A stretch of 64,000 bases of DNA from Kangiellaceae bacterium (lineage in GTDB: Bacteria; Pseudomonadota; Gammaproteobacteria; Enterobacterales; Kangiellaceae), in assembly GCA_013373015.1 (NCBI GenBank), contig JABXIQ010000028.1:1-64000 (forward strand), read 5' to 3'. This document shows, piece by piece, positions 9,721 through 18,351 of this stretch (the first letter of the stretch is position 1; every line of letters starts with the position of its first letter). The position numbers and the translations under genes are program-made. A model generated the notes under the pieces. That model searched no databases. It had not been told where the DNA came from and worked only from the letters and a program-made list of their open reading frames with translations.

Positions 9721-11277
9721 TTAATTTTTATAACCTGTATTACAGTAAGGATGCGTTACTTGACCATTATCTATAGCCGCAGTTCCACCATCTCGCTTCC
9801 TTTCTTTATGGTCAATCGATATAGAGTTCATATGAATGAGCCCTCTACAAATTTTACATTTAGTAGCATTCTTAATAGCTTCTTTTATAAAAACTTCAGA
9901 CTTTTGGTCCTTGCTAAAGTCTAATCCCAATGACTGCTGCTCTGAATCGTTACGTGTTGTTAAGTAATTGAATTCTGTCGATTGAATGATTTCCTCGACC
10001 GCCCGATCAATATTTTGAGTTGATTGTAGCTTGTCAATTAACATGAAATATAAAAAGACTACGTGTTTTAAAGCCGCTGAAGAAGTACGATATTTTCTAT
10101 TGATTTGTCTTACTAAATCATCATATTTAAGAAGTGCACTTTCAAATAACTCTCGTACCTCTGTAAATTTGTCGAATGCTTTTCTTTTTCTTAATTCTAA
10201 AACAAAAGAAACAATTATAGAAAATGAAGCTTGCTTATAGCGTCCCTCTTTAGAATAAAAATACACCGAAGGATGCAGTCCCAGAGATGAAGCATGATTA
10301 CTATTAATAAGCCTAGCAACTTTTAAACACTTCTTTAATATTTTGACTGTATACTCCCCTGTTATGTCATCTTCCATATCCGACTTAGGATCAATATCAT
10401 TTACATTATTTACAAAATCAAGTATCAACATCTGCCCACTAGAAGAGAAATTCTTTCCTCCTATAGGCAAATCTAAGGTTTTAATTGGCGTCTTAAACGA
10501 TGGCTTAAATAAAATATCATTAATTTCACTAGCTAAAGCCTGAACATCCTCTTGATACTCAGGATCAAAGTTCGACCAATACTTATGACCTTTACCACTT
10601 CTAAGTATTGCTCTTGTAGCTATTCCATTTGGCTTTCTCCGTGACTCCAATAACTTTAACTCAGTTTTATCAATAGGAGTTGCTTTTTGATTAATCTTAA
10701 AAAAAGAAGCTTCTGCTTTTTGCGCATCGCCTTCAACCCATTGAACTTGAATAGCCAAACTACCAATGTTCATTGCTCTTTCTACTATTTCAGGCTTAAC
10801 TTTTTCAGGATTTTTTATGGCTAATTCATAGTCGCTAAACAATCCTATTTCTCTTCTAATTATCCGACGGGCCTTATCTGATGTTTCTATTTGCTCTGTT
10901 GGAATAATTCCTTCATAAAACTCCTTAGAGATTGGACCATCACCATAATCATCATTAATCCAAGCAGCTAAAGCACTTAAACGATGAGCGCCATCAATTA
11001 CAAATGTATACCCACCAGAACTCTTCCATAAAATCACAGCTGGTATAAGATCTCCATCTAAAAAACTTTCTATTAAAGACGCAATTTTTGACTGGTCCCA
11101 CTCATTTGTCTCTCTTTGAAAATCTGGCTTCCTAAGCGCTTGAAAGAAAAAAGATTTTTGATACTCTAGATCTCTTACACCTATCGTATTAATATTTCTT
11201 GCTGAACTACTTATAGAATCCTTTACATCAAAATCTTCACGAGGAATAAGAGCATCTAAATTTACTTTTTTTGCCAT
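9721..11277 (-). CDS. DUF262 domain protein with C-terminal HNH nuclease
   Basis: 518 residues. The N-terminal DUF262 (GmrS/ParB-like) domain has PDFQRETNEW (51-60) and IDGAHRLSALAAW (from 94), the nucleotide-handling signature of this family. A long, mostly helical middle follows. The C-terminus is an HNH module: Cys474 and Cys477 in CKICRG, His490 in SIDHKERKRDGG, Asn504, then HPYC with His509 and Cys512. DUF262 plus HNH proteins are relatives of GmrSD-type modification-dependent restriction enzymes and occur in defence loci; target and trigger are not visible. It has no partner gene, is markedly AT-rich against its neighbours, is bounded by hairpins and is flanked by a direct repeat, suggesting recent acquisition. 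Confidence 0.82.
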   Translation of the reverse strand: MAKKVNLDALIPREDFDVKDSISSSARNINTIGVRDLEYQKSFFFQALRKPDFQRETNEWDQSKIASLIESFLDGDLIPAVILWKSSGGYTFVIDGAHRLSALAAWINDDYGDGPISKEFYEGIIPTEQIETSDKARRIIRREIGLFSDYELAIKNPEKVKPEIVERAMNIGSLAIQVQWVEGDAQKAEASFFKINQKATPIDKTELKLLESRRKPNGIATRAILRSGKGHKYWSNFDPEYQEDVQALASEINDILFKPSFKTPIKTLDLPIGGKNFSSSGQMLILDFVNNVNDIDPKSDMEDDITGEYTVKILKKCLKVARLINSNHASSLGLHPSVYFYSKEGRYKQASFSIIVSFVLELRKRKAFDKFTEVRELFESALLKYDDLVRQINRKYRTSSAALKHVVFLYFMLIDKLQSTQNIDRAVEEIIQSTEFNYLTTRNDSEQQSLGLDFSKDQKSEVFIKEAIKNATKCKICRGLIHMNSISIDHKERKRDGGTAAIDNGQVTHPYCNTGYKN

Positions 11278-11337
11278 ATAAAATCCTTATTATTTACCCA
11301 CGTAATAAAACTAACCTATATCAACCATCCTTACAAC

Positions 11338-11368
11338 AAAAAAGCACAACCAAAGTTGTGCTTTTTTT
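11338..11368. terminator. Intrinsic terminator of fadE
   Basis: The arms AAAAAAGCACAAC and GTTGTGCTTTTTT surround the loop CAAA. Read on the minus strand, a GC-containing stem ends in a T-run 18 bp after the fadE stop. It is symmetrical and could also work on the plus strand. Confidence 0.85.
11341..11350. repeat. Right copy of the 10-bp direct repeat
   Basis: AAAGCACAAC, identical to 9711-9720. This copy forms an arm of the fadE terminator, so the host site was probably the terminator and the left copy is the duplicate. Confidence 0.55.
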
Positions 11369-11385
11369 AAGATATTGACTACAAA

Positions 11386-13863
11386 CTAGGCAGCTTTAGT
11401 TTTTTTCTTTTTCTTAGGCTTTTCTTCAACTACGCCTGAAATCTGCTCGTGTGAATAGTCATCTACTTGGATAACGTCCATACGGGCTTCTTCGGCATCA
11501 ACCAAAATTTGCTTTTCTTCTTCGTTGATAATGCCTTTTGCGATAGCTTGCTCGATACGCTCCATATTGGTCGCGTTTTTATCAAGTTCTTTCGCTTTCA
11601 TGGCTTTACGCAACTTACGACGCACTTCGTCAGCCGCTAACACTTTAAAGAATGCCAATTCTACACGCCCCGTTACGTCGTCAGCAGTTTTACCAACATA
11701 CGCATACTTGGTGATACGGTCACGAATTTCGCAGTCTTGCATCATTGGTTTAACAATTTCACGCTCAAGACGATCGCTTGGTTTGCTGTAGCTTTTACCT
11801 AATGGGAAAGCTACTAGCTTCAAGAATTTACCCGCAAACTTGTTCGGGAAGTTCGCGTAGAAGTCATAGAACGCTTCTTGGATTTTCTCCAAACTGTACT
11901 GCATATTCCACTCGACATATGGCAAGTCAGCTAATGGACGCTCGTTGTCTTCGTAGTATTTCAATACCGTAGAAGCTAAGTATAAGTGACTTAATACATC
12001 GGCTAAACGTGCTGATAAACGCTCTTTACGTTTCAAATCACCACCTAACATACCCATAGCCACATCAGAGGTTAGGGCTAATGCAGAACTCATACGAGTA
12101 AGCTGTTGGTAATACTTTGCAGTTTGCCCTGCCACTGGTTTATCCGCTAGTTTAGCACCTGTTAAGCCTAAGCCTAAAGTACGTGCAAAGTTACTGAAAC
12201 CATAACCAATATGACGGAATAACAAACTATCGAAACGCTTCACACCTTCTTCTGTGTCTTGCATTTGAGCCGCCATCATTTCGCGGAATACATATGGATG
12301 ACAACGTACCGCACCTTGGCCGAAGATCATCAGATTACGCGTTAAAATGTTAGCACCTTCAACGGTAATGCCAATCGGTTGGCTCATATAACCATTCGCA
12401 AGATAGTTGCGCTCACCCATAATAATGGCGCGGCCACCATGAATATCCATTGAGTCATTCATAACAGTACGACCCATTTCAGTCATGTGATATTTTGCAA
12501 TCGCTGAGACAACCGATGGCTTGACACCTAAATCCACCGCACCAGCAGTCATAACTCGACTTGCTTCAACTTGATATGCTAAACCTGCAATACGCGCCAT
12601 AGCTTCTTCAACACCTTCAAAACGTCCGATTGGTGTTTTGAACTGTTCACGAATTAATGAATAAGCACCTGTTAGACGGTATGACAATTTAGATACCGCA
12701 GTACCCATTGCTGGTAATGAAATCGAGCGGCCTGCAGCCAATGATTCCATTAACATTCTCCAGCCTTCACCTGCGTATGATTGACCACCGATCAACATAT
12801 CCATTGGAATGAAGACGTCTTTACCTTTAGTTGTACCGTTCATAAAGGCTTGGTTCATAGGCAAATGACGTTGCCCAATTTCAACTCCTGGATGATCAGC
12901 TGGAATTAAGGCACAGGTAATACCGTAATCGTCCTTACCTTCTCCAAGTAAATTATCTGGATCGTATAATTTGAATGCCAAACCTACGATAGTTGCTACT
13001 GGTGCTAAAGTGATATAACGCTTGTTCCAAGTGATTTTAATACCTAATACTTGTTCACCATTATGTTCGCCCATGCACACAACACCCTTATCAGGAATTG
13101 CACCCGCATCAGAACCCGCCACAGGCGAAGTCAAAGCGAAACAAGGGATTTCTTTACCCGCAGCTAAACGAGGTAAGTAATAATCTTTTTGTTCTTGAGT
13201 ACCATAATGTAATAACAACTCACCTGGGCCTAATGAGTTAGGAACCATTACCGTAACCGCTGCGCTACCTGAACGAGTTGCAATTTTTGTCACTACGGTT
13301 GAATGTGCTAAAGCTGAAAAACCTTTTCCACCGAACTCTTTAGGAATGATCATGCCAAGGAAACCCTTTTCCTTGATGAATTGCCAAACTTCTGGTGGCA
13401 AATCTTTACGTTTATGCACGATATCCCAGTCATCCAACATGTCGCACAGCTCTTCCGTCTCGTTATCAACGAAGGCTTGCTCTTCTTCAGTCAATGTCGG
13501 TTTTGCAATAGCTAACATTTTTTTCCAATCAGGATTACCGCGGAATAAGTCTCCTTCCCACCAAACGTCACCCGCTTCTAGTGCAACTTTTTCGGTTTCG
13601 TTCATCGGTGGTAGAACCTTCTGCATAAAGCTATAGGCTTTACGAGAAATCCAATCAATACGTAAATCAGGCAAGAAATAGAACAGTGCAACCACACCGT
13701 AAATAACTAACGATAGGTAAAAACCCCAGCTAGCATCTGTGAATAACCACAAACCTGCCAATGCAACCGCATTAACAAGCATGACCTTTTGCATCTTCAT
13801 GCGTTGATAAGCGCAAACGCCAACAACCAACAACATGATTACTAATTGTAACAACCCAGTCAT
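11386..13863 (-). CDS. fadE: Acyl-CoA dehydrogenase, FadE type
   Basis: First step of aerobic fatty-acid beta-oxidation: FAD-dependent oxidation of acyl-CoA to 2-enoyl-CoA. The 825-residue length fits the large FadE class (E. coli about 814). Two or three N-terminal hydrophobic helices (about 1-65) suggest membrane association. They are followed by the acyl-CoA dehydrogenase fold (GFLGMIIPKEFGGKGFS, ALTSPVAGSDAGA, GRSISLPAMGT, DIHGGRAI) and a C-terminal domain specific to FadE. The protein ends in a lysine-rich tail (EEKPKKKKKTKAA). psrA lies 48 bp upstream on the same strand, so the two may be co-transcribed and lipid-controlled. Confidence 0.94.
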   Translation of the reverse strand: MTGLLQLVIMLLVVGVCAYQRMKMQKVMLVNAVALAGLWLFTDASWGFYLSLVIYGVVALFYFLPDLRIDWISRKAYSFMQKVLPPMNETEKVALEAGDVWWEGDLFRGNPDWKKMLAIAKPTLTEEEQAFVDNETEELCDMLDDWDIVHKRKDLPPEVWQFIKEKGFLGMIIPKEFGGKGFSALAHSTVVTKIATRSGSAAVTVMVPNSLGPGELLLHYGTQEQKDYYLPRLAAGKEIPCFALTSPVAGSDAGAIPDKGVVCMGEHNGEQVLGIKITWNKRYITLAPVATIVGLAFKLYDPDNLLGEGKDDYGITCALIPADHPGVEIGQRHLPMNQAFMNGTTKGKDVFIPMDMLIGGQSYAGEGWRMLMESLAAGRSISLPAMGTAVSKLSYRLTGAYSLIREQFKTPIGRFEGVEEAMARIAGLAYQVEASRVMTAGAVDLGVKPSVVSAIAKYHMTEMGRTVMNDSMDIHGGRAIIMGERNYLANGYMSQPIGITVEGANILTRNLMIFGQGAVRCHPYVFREMMAAQMQDTEEGVKRFDSLLFRHIGYGFSNFARTLGLGLTGAKLADKPVAGQTAKYYQQLTRMSSALALTSDVAMGMLGGDLKRKERLSARLADVLSHLYLASTVLKYYEDNERPLADLPYVEWNMQYSLEKIQEAFYDFYANFPNKFAGKFLKLVAFPLGKSYSKPSDRLEREIVKPMMQDCEIRDRITKYAYVGKTADDVTGRVELAFFKVLAADEVRRKLRKAMKAKELDKNATNMERIEQAIAKGIINEEEKQILVDAEEARMDVIQVDDYSHEQISGVVEEKPKKKKKTKAA

Positions 13864-13911
13864 TTTCTATTTACCTCGATAAAATATCTTAATTTTTAAT
13901 AATATTTAGTA

Positions 13912-14541
13912 TTAGGCCTTCATGCCTGCTGCCAAGAATGGAATCATTTCCTTGATCACATCTTCAACCAATAAACTTCGATTAAAGTCAGCTTCTGAAA
14001 TCTGACGTAATGCATCGCTACCAGCCAGAGTAAAGATAAGACTGCCTAACATATAATGCAGTCGCCAAAAAATTTGGTCATTAGTTAACTCTGGATAGCC
14101 TTTTTGGAACAAATGAGTAAAACGCACTAATACATGACCATATTTTTCTGTTACATAGCGACGTAAATGACCTTGAGTCTCTGCATAAGCACGACCAAGA
14201 AGGCGCATAAAGATAGAAATAGCGTTCTTACGCTTCTTGTCCATCGCTAATAAGGGATTAATAAGCGCATACAATAACTTCTCTGCATCGATCTGCTCGG
14301 CCTTCATCTGCTCCAAAGTCAGTAATTCCACACTCAACTCACCAGTAAAATCCTGCAAAAAACGGTCAAACACCGCTTGAATTAAGGATTTCTTAGAGCC
14401 AAAGTGATAATTAACACTCGCCAAATTGACCTTAGCGCGAGTAGTAATGGTACGCAAACTGGTCTCTGCAAAGCCTCTTTCTGCAAATAACTGCTCTGCC
14501 GCGTCTAAAATACGGTGCTGTGTTGATTCTGTTTTAGTCAT
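13912..14541 (-). CDS. psrA: TetR-family fatty-acid-responsive regulator, PsrA type
   Basis: 209-residue TetR regulator. The N-terminal helix-turn-helix region (RILDAAEQLFAERGFAETSLR, then VNLASVNYHFGSKKSLIQAVF) closely resembles Pseudomonas PsrA as I recall it. Later segments SIFMRLLGRAYAETQGHLRRY, FWRLHYMLG and the C-terminal PFLAAGM also fit. PsrA senses long-chain fatty acids and controls beta-oxidation genes and itself. Here it sits directly before fadE, with a CAAAC-N4-GTTTG operator over its own start site, which supports both identity and autoregulation. Confidence 0.82.
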   Translation of the reverse strand: MTKTESTQHRILDAAEQLFAERGFAETSLRTITTRAKVNLASVNYHFGSKKSLIQAVFDRFLQDFTGELSVELLTLEQMKAEQIDAEKLLYALINPLLAMDKKRKNAISIFMRLLGRAYAETQGHLRRYVTEKYGHVLVRFTHLFQKGYPELTNDQIFWRLHYMLGSLIFTLAGSDALRQISEADFNRSLLVEDVIKEMIPFLAAGMKA

Positions 14542-14575
14542 ATACGCCTTTACAGGTCAGATACCCATCATTTTC

Positions 14576-14619
14576 CAAACAACTGTTTGAAACATACGTT
14601 CTAAAGTTGTTTTTGTCAA
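14576..14619 (-). promoter_or_regulatory. psrA promoter with overlapping PsrA-type operator
   Basis: On the minus strand a perfect -35 TTGACA (14614-14619) is followed after 17 nt by the -10 TATGTT (14591-14596). Immediately downstream, at 14576-14589, lies CAAAC-AACT-GTTTG, a perfect inverted repeat matching the known PsrA consensus (G/C)AAAC-N2-4-GTTT(G/C). The operator covers the expected transcription start, about 35 bp before the psrA ATG, as expected for autorepression. Confidence 0.75.
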
Positions 14620-14857
14620 GGAAAACAGCCTAGATTGTGAATTGACAGCTATTGACTGAGGAGTGTTAACTAGATTTGAAAATATTGATGTTGAACATTC
14701 AATGACAAACAGAAACTAGAACAAAATATGTAGCTACTCACAACTTTTGAAAAAACAAAACTGCAACATAGTGCAGATATAAAAAAAGTATCGATATAAA
14801 AATATCTAAAAGACAGAAAGAAATTTAGCTAATTGAGTTAAAAAAGATCATTAAAAA
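14620..14857. other. AT-rich gap between psrA and the glutaredoxin-like gene
   Basis: The gap of about 316 bp (14542-14857) holds the psrA promoter at one end. In 14620-14857 I see AT-rich sequence with no convincing reading frame, hairpin terminator or RNA gene, although the upstream gene's 3' end lies here. Confidence 0.5.
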
Positions 14858-15136
14858 TTATTCAATAAAAACTTCTACTTTCAACCATTGGCAAAGTTGT
14901 TCAAAACTAAATGGCCACATTAACTCATGTTGAGTATTTTCATTTTTTAATACAGGAATAGTTGCGCGATATTTTTGCATAATATTTTCATCATCAATGA
15001 TGTCAAAAATTTCTAATTGATAAGGGACATTATTGCCCATTTTATACAAAATAAAGGAAAGCATTTTTTCTACTTCTTCGCACAAATGACAACCGAAAGT
15101 TGTAAAAAAAATTATTTTTTCGTTTTTTTCATTCAT
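14858..15136 (-). CDS. Glutaredoxin-like thiol-redox protein (DUF836 type)
   Basis: 92-residue thioredoxin-fold protein. An N-terminal strand leads into FFTTFGCHLCEE with the redox pair Cys16/Cys19, followed by an acidic strand (FDIIDDE), the cis-proline region YRATIPVLKN and a final helix. This is the layout of the short glutaredoxin-like family PF05768. Substrate unknown. The gene is divergent from the histone-like gene and AT-rich. Confidence 0.8.
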   Translation of the reverse strand: MNEKNEKIIFFTTFGCHLCEEVEKMLSFILYKMGNNVPYQLEIFDIIDDENIMQKYRATIPVLKNENTQHELMWPFSFEQLCQWLKVEVFIE

Positions 15137-15193
15137 TTTTTATCAAAAAACATCAAAAAGTTTCATTATTTGCAACTTTATCATAATTATTTA

Positions 15194-15222
15194 TTAACTT
15201 TCTAAAATTCTTTCCGTATAAT
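15194..15222 (+). promoter_or_regulatory. Sigma-70-type promoter of the histone-like gene
   Basis: TTAACT (15194-15199), a 17-nt spacer and a perfect TATAAT (15217-15222) lie about 50 bp before the start codon at 15271, in strongly AT-rich DNA. A strong basal promoter is predicted. Confidence 0.6.
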
Positions 15223-15270
15223 TTGTTTGAAATTTAATCAAAAACATCTCGCGAGATAGGGGAAATGATT

Positions 15271-16038
15271 ATGGCAAAAAAACCAGGTAAGAAGGCTGCA
15301 AAACAAGCGCCAACTTTAAAGCAACTTGAAGCTGCAGTTGCAAAAGCTGTAGCCGCTTTGAAAAAAGCTAAAGATGCTGCAAGTAAAGCAAGTGACAAAG
15401 CTAAAGCTGCAGCAGAAAAGGCGAAAGGCAAAAAAGCTACTGCTACTGCAAAAGCTGCTGCTAAAAAAGCAAAAGCTGCTGCTGCTAAAGCTAAAAAAGC
15501 TGTAACGGCTGCATCGAAAGACGCAGACAATGCAAAAGCTGCTTTGGCAACTGCAAAAGCTGAGGCTGTGAAGCAAGCTGCTTTAGACAAGGCTATTGCT
15601 AAGTTTGAGAAAGACTGGGCCGCAAAAGAAGCAAAGAAAGCTGCTGCTGCAGAGAAAAAACGTCAAGCTCGCGAGAAAGCTGCCGCTAAGAAAGCTGCTG
15701 CCAAAGCTAAAGCTGCCGAAAAGAAAGCTAAAGCAAAAGCTAAGGCCGCTGCTAAGAAAGCTGCTGCAAAGGCCAAAGCCAAAGCTGCTGCCGCTAAGAA
15801 AAAAGCTACTGCCAAAGCTAAAGCTAAGAAAAAAGCTCCTGCTAAAAAAGCTGCTGCTAAGAAAGCTCCTGCCAAGAAAAAAGCTCCTGCTAAAAAGAAG
15901 GCAGCTAAAAAGGCTCCAGCTAAGAAAAAGGCTCCAGCTAAGAAAAAAGCTCCAGCTAAAAAGAAGGTAGCTAAAAAGGCTCCAGCCAAGAAAAAAGCTC
16001 CTGCTAAGAAGAAAACTGTGGCAAAAAAGAAGAAATAA
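15271..16038 (+). CDS. Lysine/alanine-rich histone H1-like DNA-binding protein
   Basis: About 255 residues made almost entirely of Lys, Ala and later Pro. The ATG at 15271 is preferred over that at 15265 because the AGGGGAA ribosome site sits six to seven bases before it. The first ~110 residues read as an alanine-rich helix with regularly spaced lysines and a few acidic residues. About 110-185 is nearly pure A/K. The last ~70 residues are repeats of the type KKAPAKKKAPA, like eukaryotic H1 tails and Pseudomonas AlgP. Such proteins bind and compact DNA or RNA non-specifically. Repeat number probably varies between strains. The Ala-rich antisense and +1 frames here are shadows. Confidence 0.85.
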   Translation: MAKKPGKKAAKQAPTLKQLEAAVAKAVAALKKAKDAASKASDKAKAAAEKAKGKKATATAKAAAKKAKAAAAKAKKAVTAASKDADNAKAALATAKAEAVKQAALDKAIAKFEKDWAAKEAKKAAAAEKKRQAREKAAAKKAAAKAKAAEKKAKAKAKAAAKKAAAKAKAKAAAAKKKATAKAKAKKKAPAKKAAAKKAPAKKKAPAKKKAAKKAPAKKKAPAKKKAPAKKKVAKKAPAKKKAPAKKKTVAKKKK

Positions 16039-16070
16039 TCTTCTTACAGCTATAGTTTATTAGCGTAAAT

Positions 16071-16101
16071 AAAAAAACCCAGCTCAACGCTGGGTTTTTT
16101 T
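16071..16101. terminator. Bidirectional terminator between the histone-like gene and rlmKL
   Basis: The stem ACCCAGC / GCTGGGT with loop TCAAC is flanked by an A-run on the left and a T-run on the right. It serves the convergent genes ending at 16038 and 16135. Confidence 0.9.
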
Positions 16102-16134
16102 ATTTCATATCGCTTTTAAAATTCTCACAAAGAG

Positions 16135-18291
16135 TTATTTGTGAGTAATTTTCCAACATCTGTGATGGTTTCGGCTTTTTTGGAAGTCAATTGGCAAGGT
16201 TTTTGCTGTTATTTCTTGAATATCATACTTTTCATCAAGTTGCCTTTCTAATTCAAATTTCTTGAAGTTATTTGAAAACATTAACTCTCCATCAGACCTT
16301 AGTAAATTCATAGTTTTGTCAATCAGGTCAACCTGATCTCTTTGAACATCAAAAGTGTTTTGCATACGCTTTGAGTTAGAAAAAGTAGGAGGATCTAAAA
16401 ATATTAGGTCAAATTGCTGACTGTTCTGTTGCTCATCAAGCCATTGCAAGCAATCTGCTTGGATAAACTTGTGCTCATAGACTGGTATATTATTCACTCC
16501 AAAATTCTTAATTGCCCAATCTATGTAGGTTTTGGACATGTCAACCGTAGTGGTTTTAGCTCCACCCTTGGCAGCATACACGCTCACCGAACCAGTATAA
16601 GAAAATAGGTTTAAAAATTTCTTACCTTGAGATTGAGCCATAATCATTCGACGCGTTTTTCGATGATCTAAAAATAAACCTGTATCTAAATAGCGCTCTA
16701 AATTAACGTAAAACTGCAAACCTTGTTCATTTATTAGTTTGAACTGATCTTGTTGATTATCATTTCGGGTATATTGCTGAGTCCCTTTTTGCTTTTGTCG
16801 AGTTTTGAGGTGAATTTTTACTTCTGGAATTTGCAAAACACCTGAAGTAACACGGATAATTTCTCGCAATCGCTTCTCAGCCACTTTTTCTGGAATAGCC
16901 TTGGGAGCAGAATATTCTTGTATATGGGCTTCATCTTCATATACATCAATCGCAGCAGAATACTCAGGCAAATCGGCATCATACAACCGAAAACAACTCA
17001 CATCATTTTGATTGAGATAAGATTTGAAACGCTGAATATTCTTTAACAAACGGTTTTTAAGCATTAAAGCGCCATCAGATAACCCGTTTTCCCAGTTTGG
17101 ATTGACAGTGTTAGGGTCAAAGGGCGTGTAAAAATTCTGTTCTTGAACATCAAATAAATACAACTGACAATCAAGCGCTCCATTTTTTAGCTTATATTGT
17201 TTATGCGAACGTATTCCTACAGCTTTAGCAAAGGTCGGCTCAGTAGTAATCATCGCAGCCTGCCACCCTTGGCATTTGTCTTTTAAATAAGTACCAAAAT
17301 CGCGATACAATTGCGTCACTTCTTGTTCTTCACCTAATCGTTCAGCATAGGGCGGATTTGTTATCAGTAAACCTTTTTCCTTAAAAGCCTCGATATTCGG
17401 ACGCTGGATATCCTGCTTACTGATCGATATTAACTCATTAAAACCCGCTGCATGAATATTCTGCTCTGCCAACTGCAAGCTTTTACCATGTTGATCAGTA
17501 CCAAAAAACCGCAAGTTAACACTTTGCTTTTTCTTATGATGTTGCCGCTTGGCTGATTGTAGAATTGTTTGCCATAATTCTTGGTCATGCTGTTTCCAAT
17601 GCTCGAAAGAAAAATGAGGATTAAGCAATGCTGCGGGCATATCCGTCGCTATCATTGCCGCTTCGATCAACAAAGTTCCTGTTCCACACATTGGGTCATG
17701 AAATTGATAACCCTGCTCAGCTAACTCTGGCCACCTTGCCCTGAGTAACAAAGCGGCGGCTAGGTTTTCTTTAATCGGAGCGCGACCAGATTTATCTCGA
17801 TAGCCTCTTTGATGTAAGCTACGCCCTGCTAAGTCAATACCGATTTTTAATTGACTGCCGTTAATAATGGCATGAACACGATAAGTTGGATTATCCTTAT
17901 CAACTGACGGACGCTGCTCATAGCGCTCTTGATAAAAGTCAACGATTGCATCTTTGACTTTCAAAGCTCCAAAGCCCGAATGCTTGACCAAATGACTCTT
18001 GCGTGCCACACAATCTACAACAAAGCTATCTTTTATATCAAAATGCCAACTCCACTCAATACGATTAACTTTTTCATAAAGCTCATCAATCGATGAGAAC
18101 TGTTCATCCAATAAGCATAAATAAATTCTATTGGCCAAACGAGATTTAAGACAGGATTGATAGGCAACTTCTAAATCACCTTCAAAAGTTACATGAGTTG
18201 GATGCTCTTTAATACTGGTCGCGCCTAAAGCCGCGAGTTCTTCGATTAATAAGGATTCAACGCCCTTAGGACAGCTGGCATAAAATTGCAT
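16135..18291 (-). CDS. rlmL: Bifunctional 23S rRNA methyltransferase RlmKL (m2G2445 and m7G2069)
   Basis: 718 residues from the ATG at 18291 (a TTG six codons upstream is less likely); E. coli RlmKL has about 702. Order: N-terminal ferredoxin-like/THUMP region, a first SAM methyltransferase with DPMCGTGTLLIEAA and TNPPYAERLG (m2G2445 half), then a second with NLFSYTGSVSVYAAKGGA and LDPPTFSNSKRM (m7G2069 half). Both catalytic halves look intact. It modifies 23S rRNA during 50S assembly. It stands alone on the minus strand. Confidence 0.95.
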   Translation of the reverse strand: MQFYASCPKGVESLLIEELAALGATSIKEHPTHVTFEGDLEVAYQSCLKSRLANRIYLCLLDEQFSSIDELYEKVNRIEWSWHFDIKDSFVVDCVARKSHLVKHSGFGALKVKDAIVDFYQERYEQRPSVDKDNPTYRVHAIINGSQLKIGIDLAGRSLHQRGYRDKSGRAPIKENLAAALLLRARWPELAEQGYQFHDPMCGTGTLLIEAAMIATDMPAALLNPHFSFEHWKQHDQELWQTILQSAKRQHHKKKQSVNLRFFGTDQHGKSLQLAEQNIHAAGFNELISISKQDIQRPNIEAFKEKGLLITNPPYAERLGEEQEVTQLYRDFGTYLKDKCQGWQAAMITTEPTFAKAVGIRSHKQYKLKNGALDCQLYLFDVQEQNFYTPFDPNTVNPNWENGLSDGALMLKNRLLKNIQRFKSYLNQNDVSCFRLYDADLPEYSAAIDVYEDEAHIQEYSAPKAIPEKVAEKRLREIIRVTSGVLQIPEVKIHLKTRQKQKGTQQYTRNDNQQDQFKLINEQGLQFYVNLERYLDTGLFLDHRKTRRMIMAQSQGKKFLNLFSYTGSVSVYAAKGGAKTTTVDMSKTYIDWAIKNFGVNNIPVYEHKFIQADCLQWLDEQQNSQQFDLIFLDPPTFSNSKRMQNTFDVQRDQVDLIDKTMNLLRSDGELMFSNNFKKFELERQLDEKYDIQEITAKTLPIDFQKSRNHHRCWKITHK

Positions 18292-18351
18292 AGCTTTGAT
18301 TGGTTGCAAATAAAGTTGAGCCTATTATAACGGTAAAAGCCACAATAAGCT

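Noticed and set aside
15596-15989. Long overlapping frames on both strands across the Lys/Ala-rich gene
   Set aside because: They are Leu/Lys/Arg-rich or Ala/Phe/Leu-rich shadows of repetitive AAR/GCN codons in the histone-like gene, with no own ribosome site.
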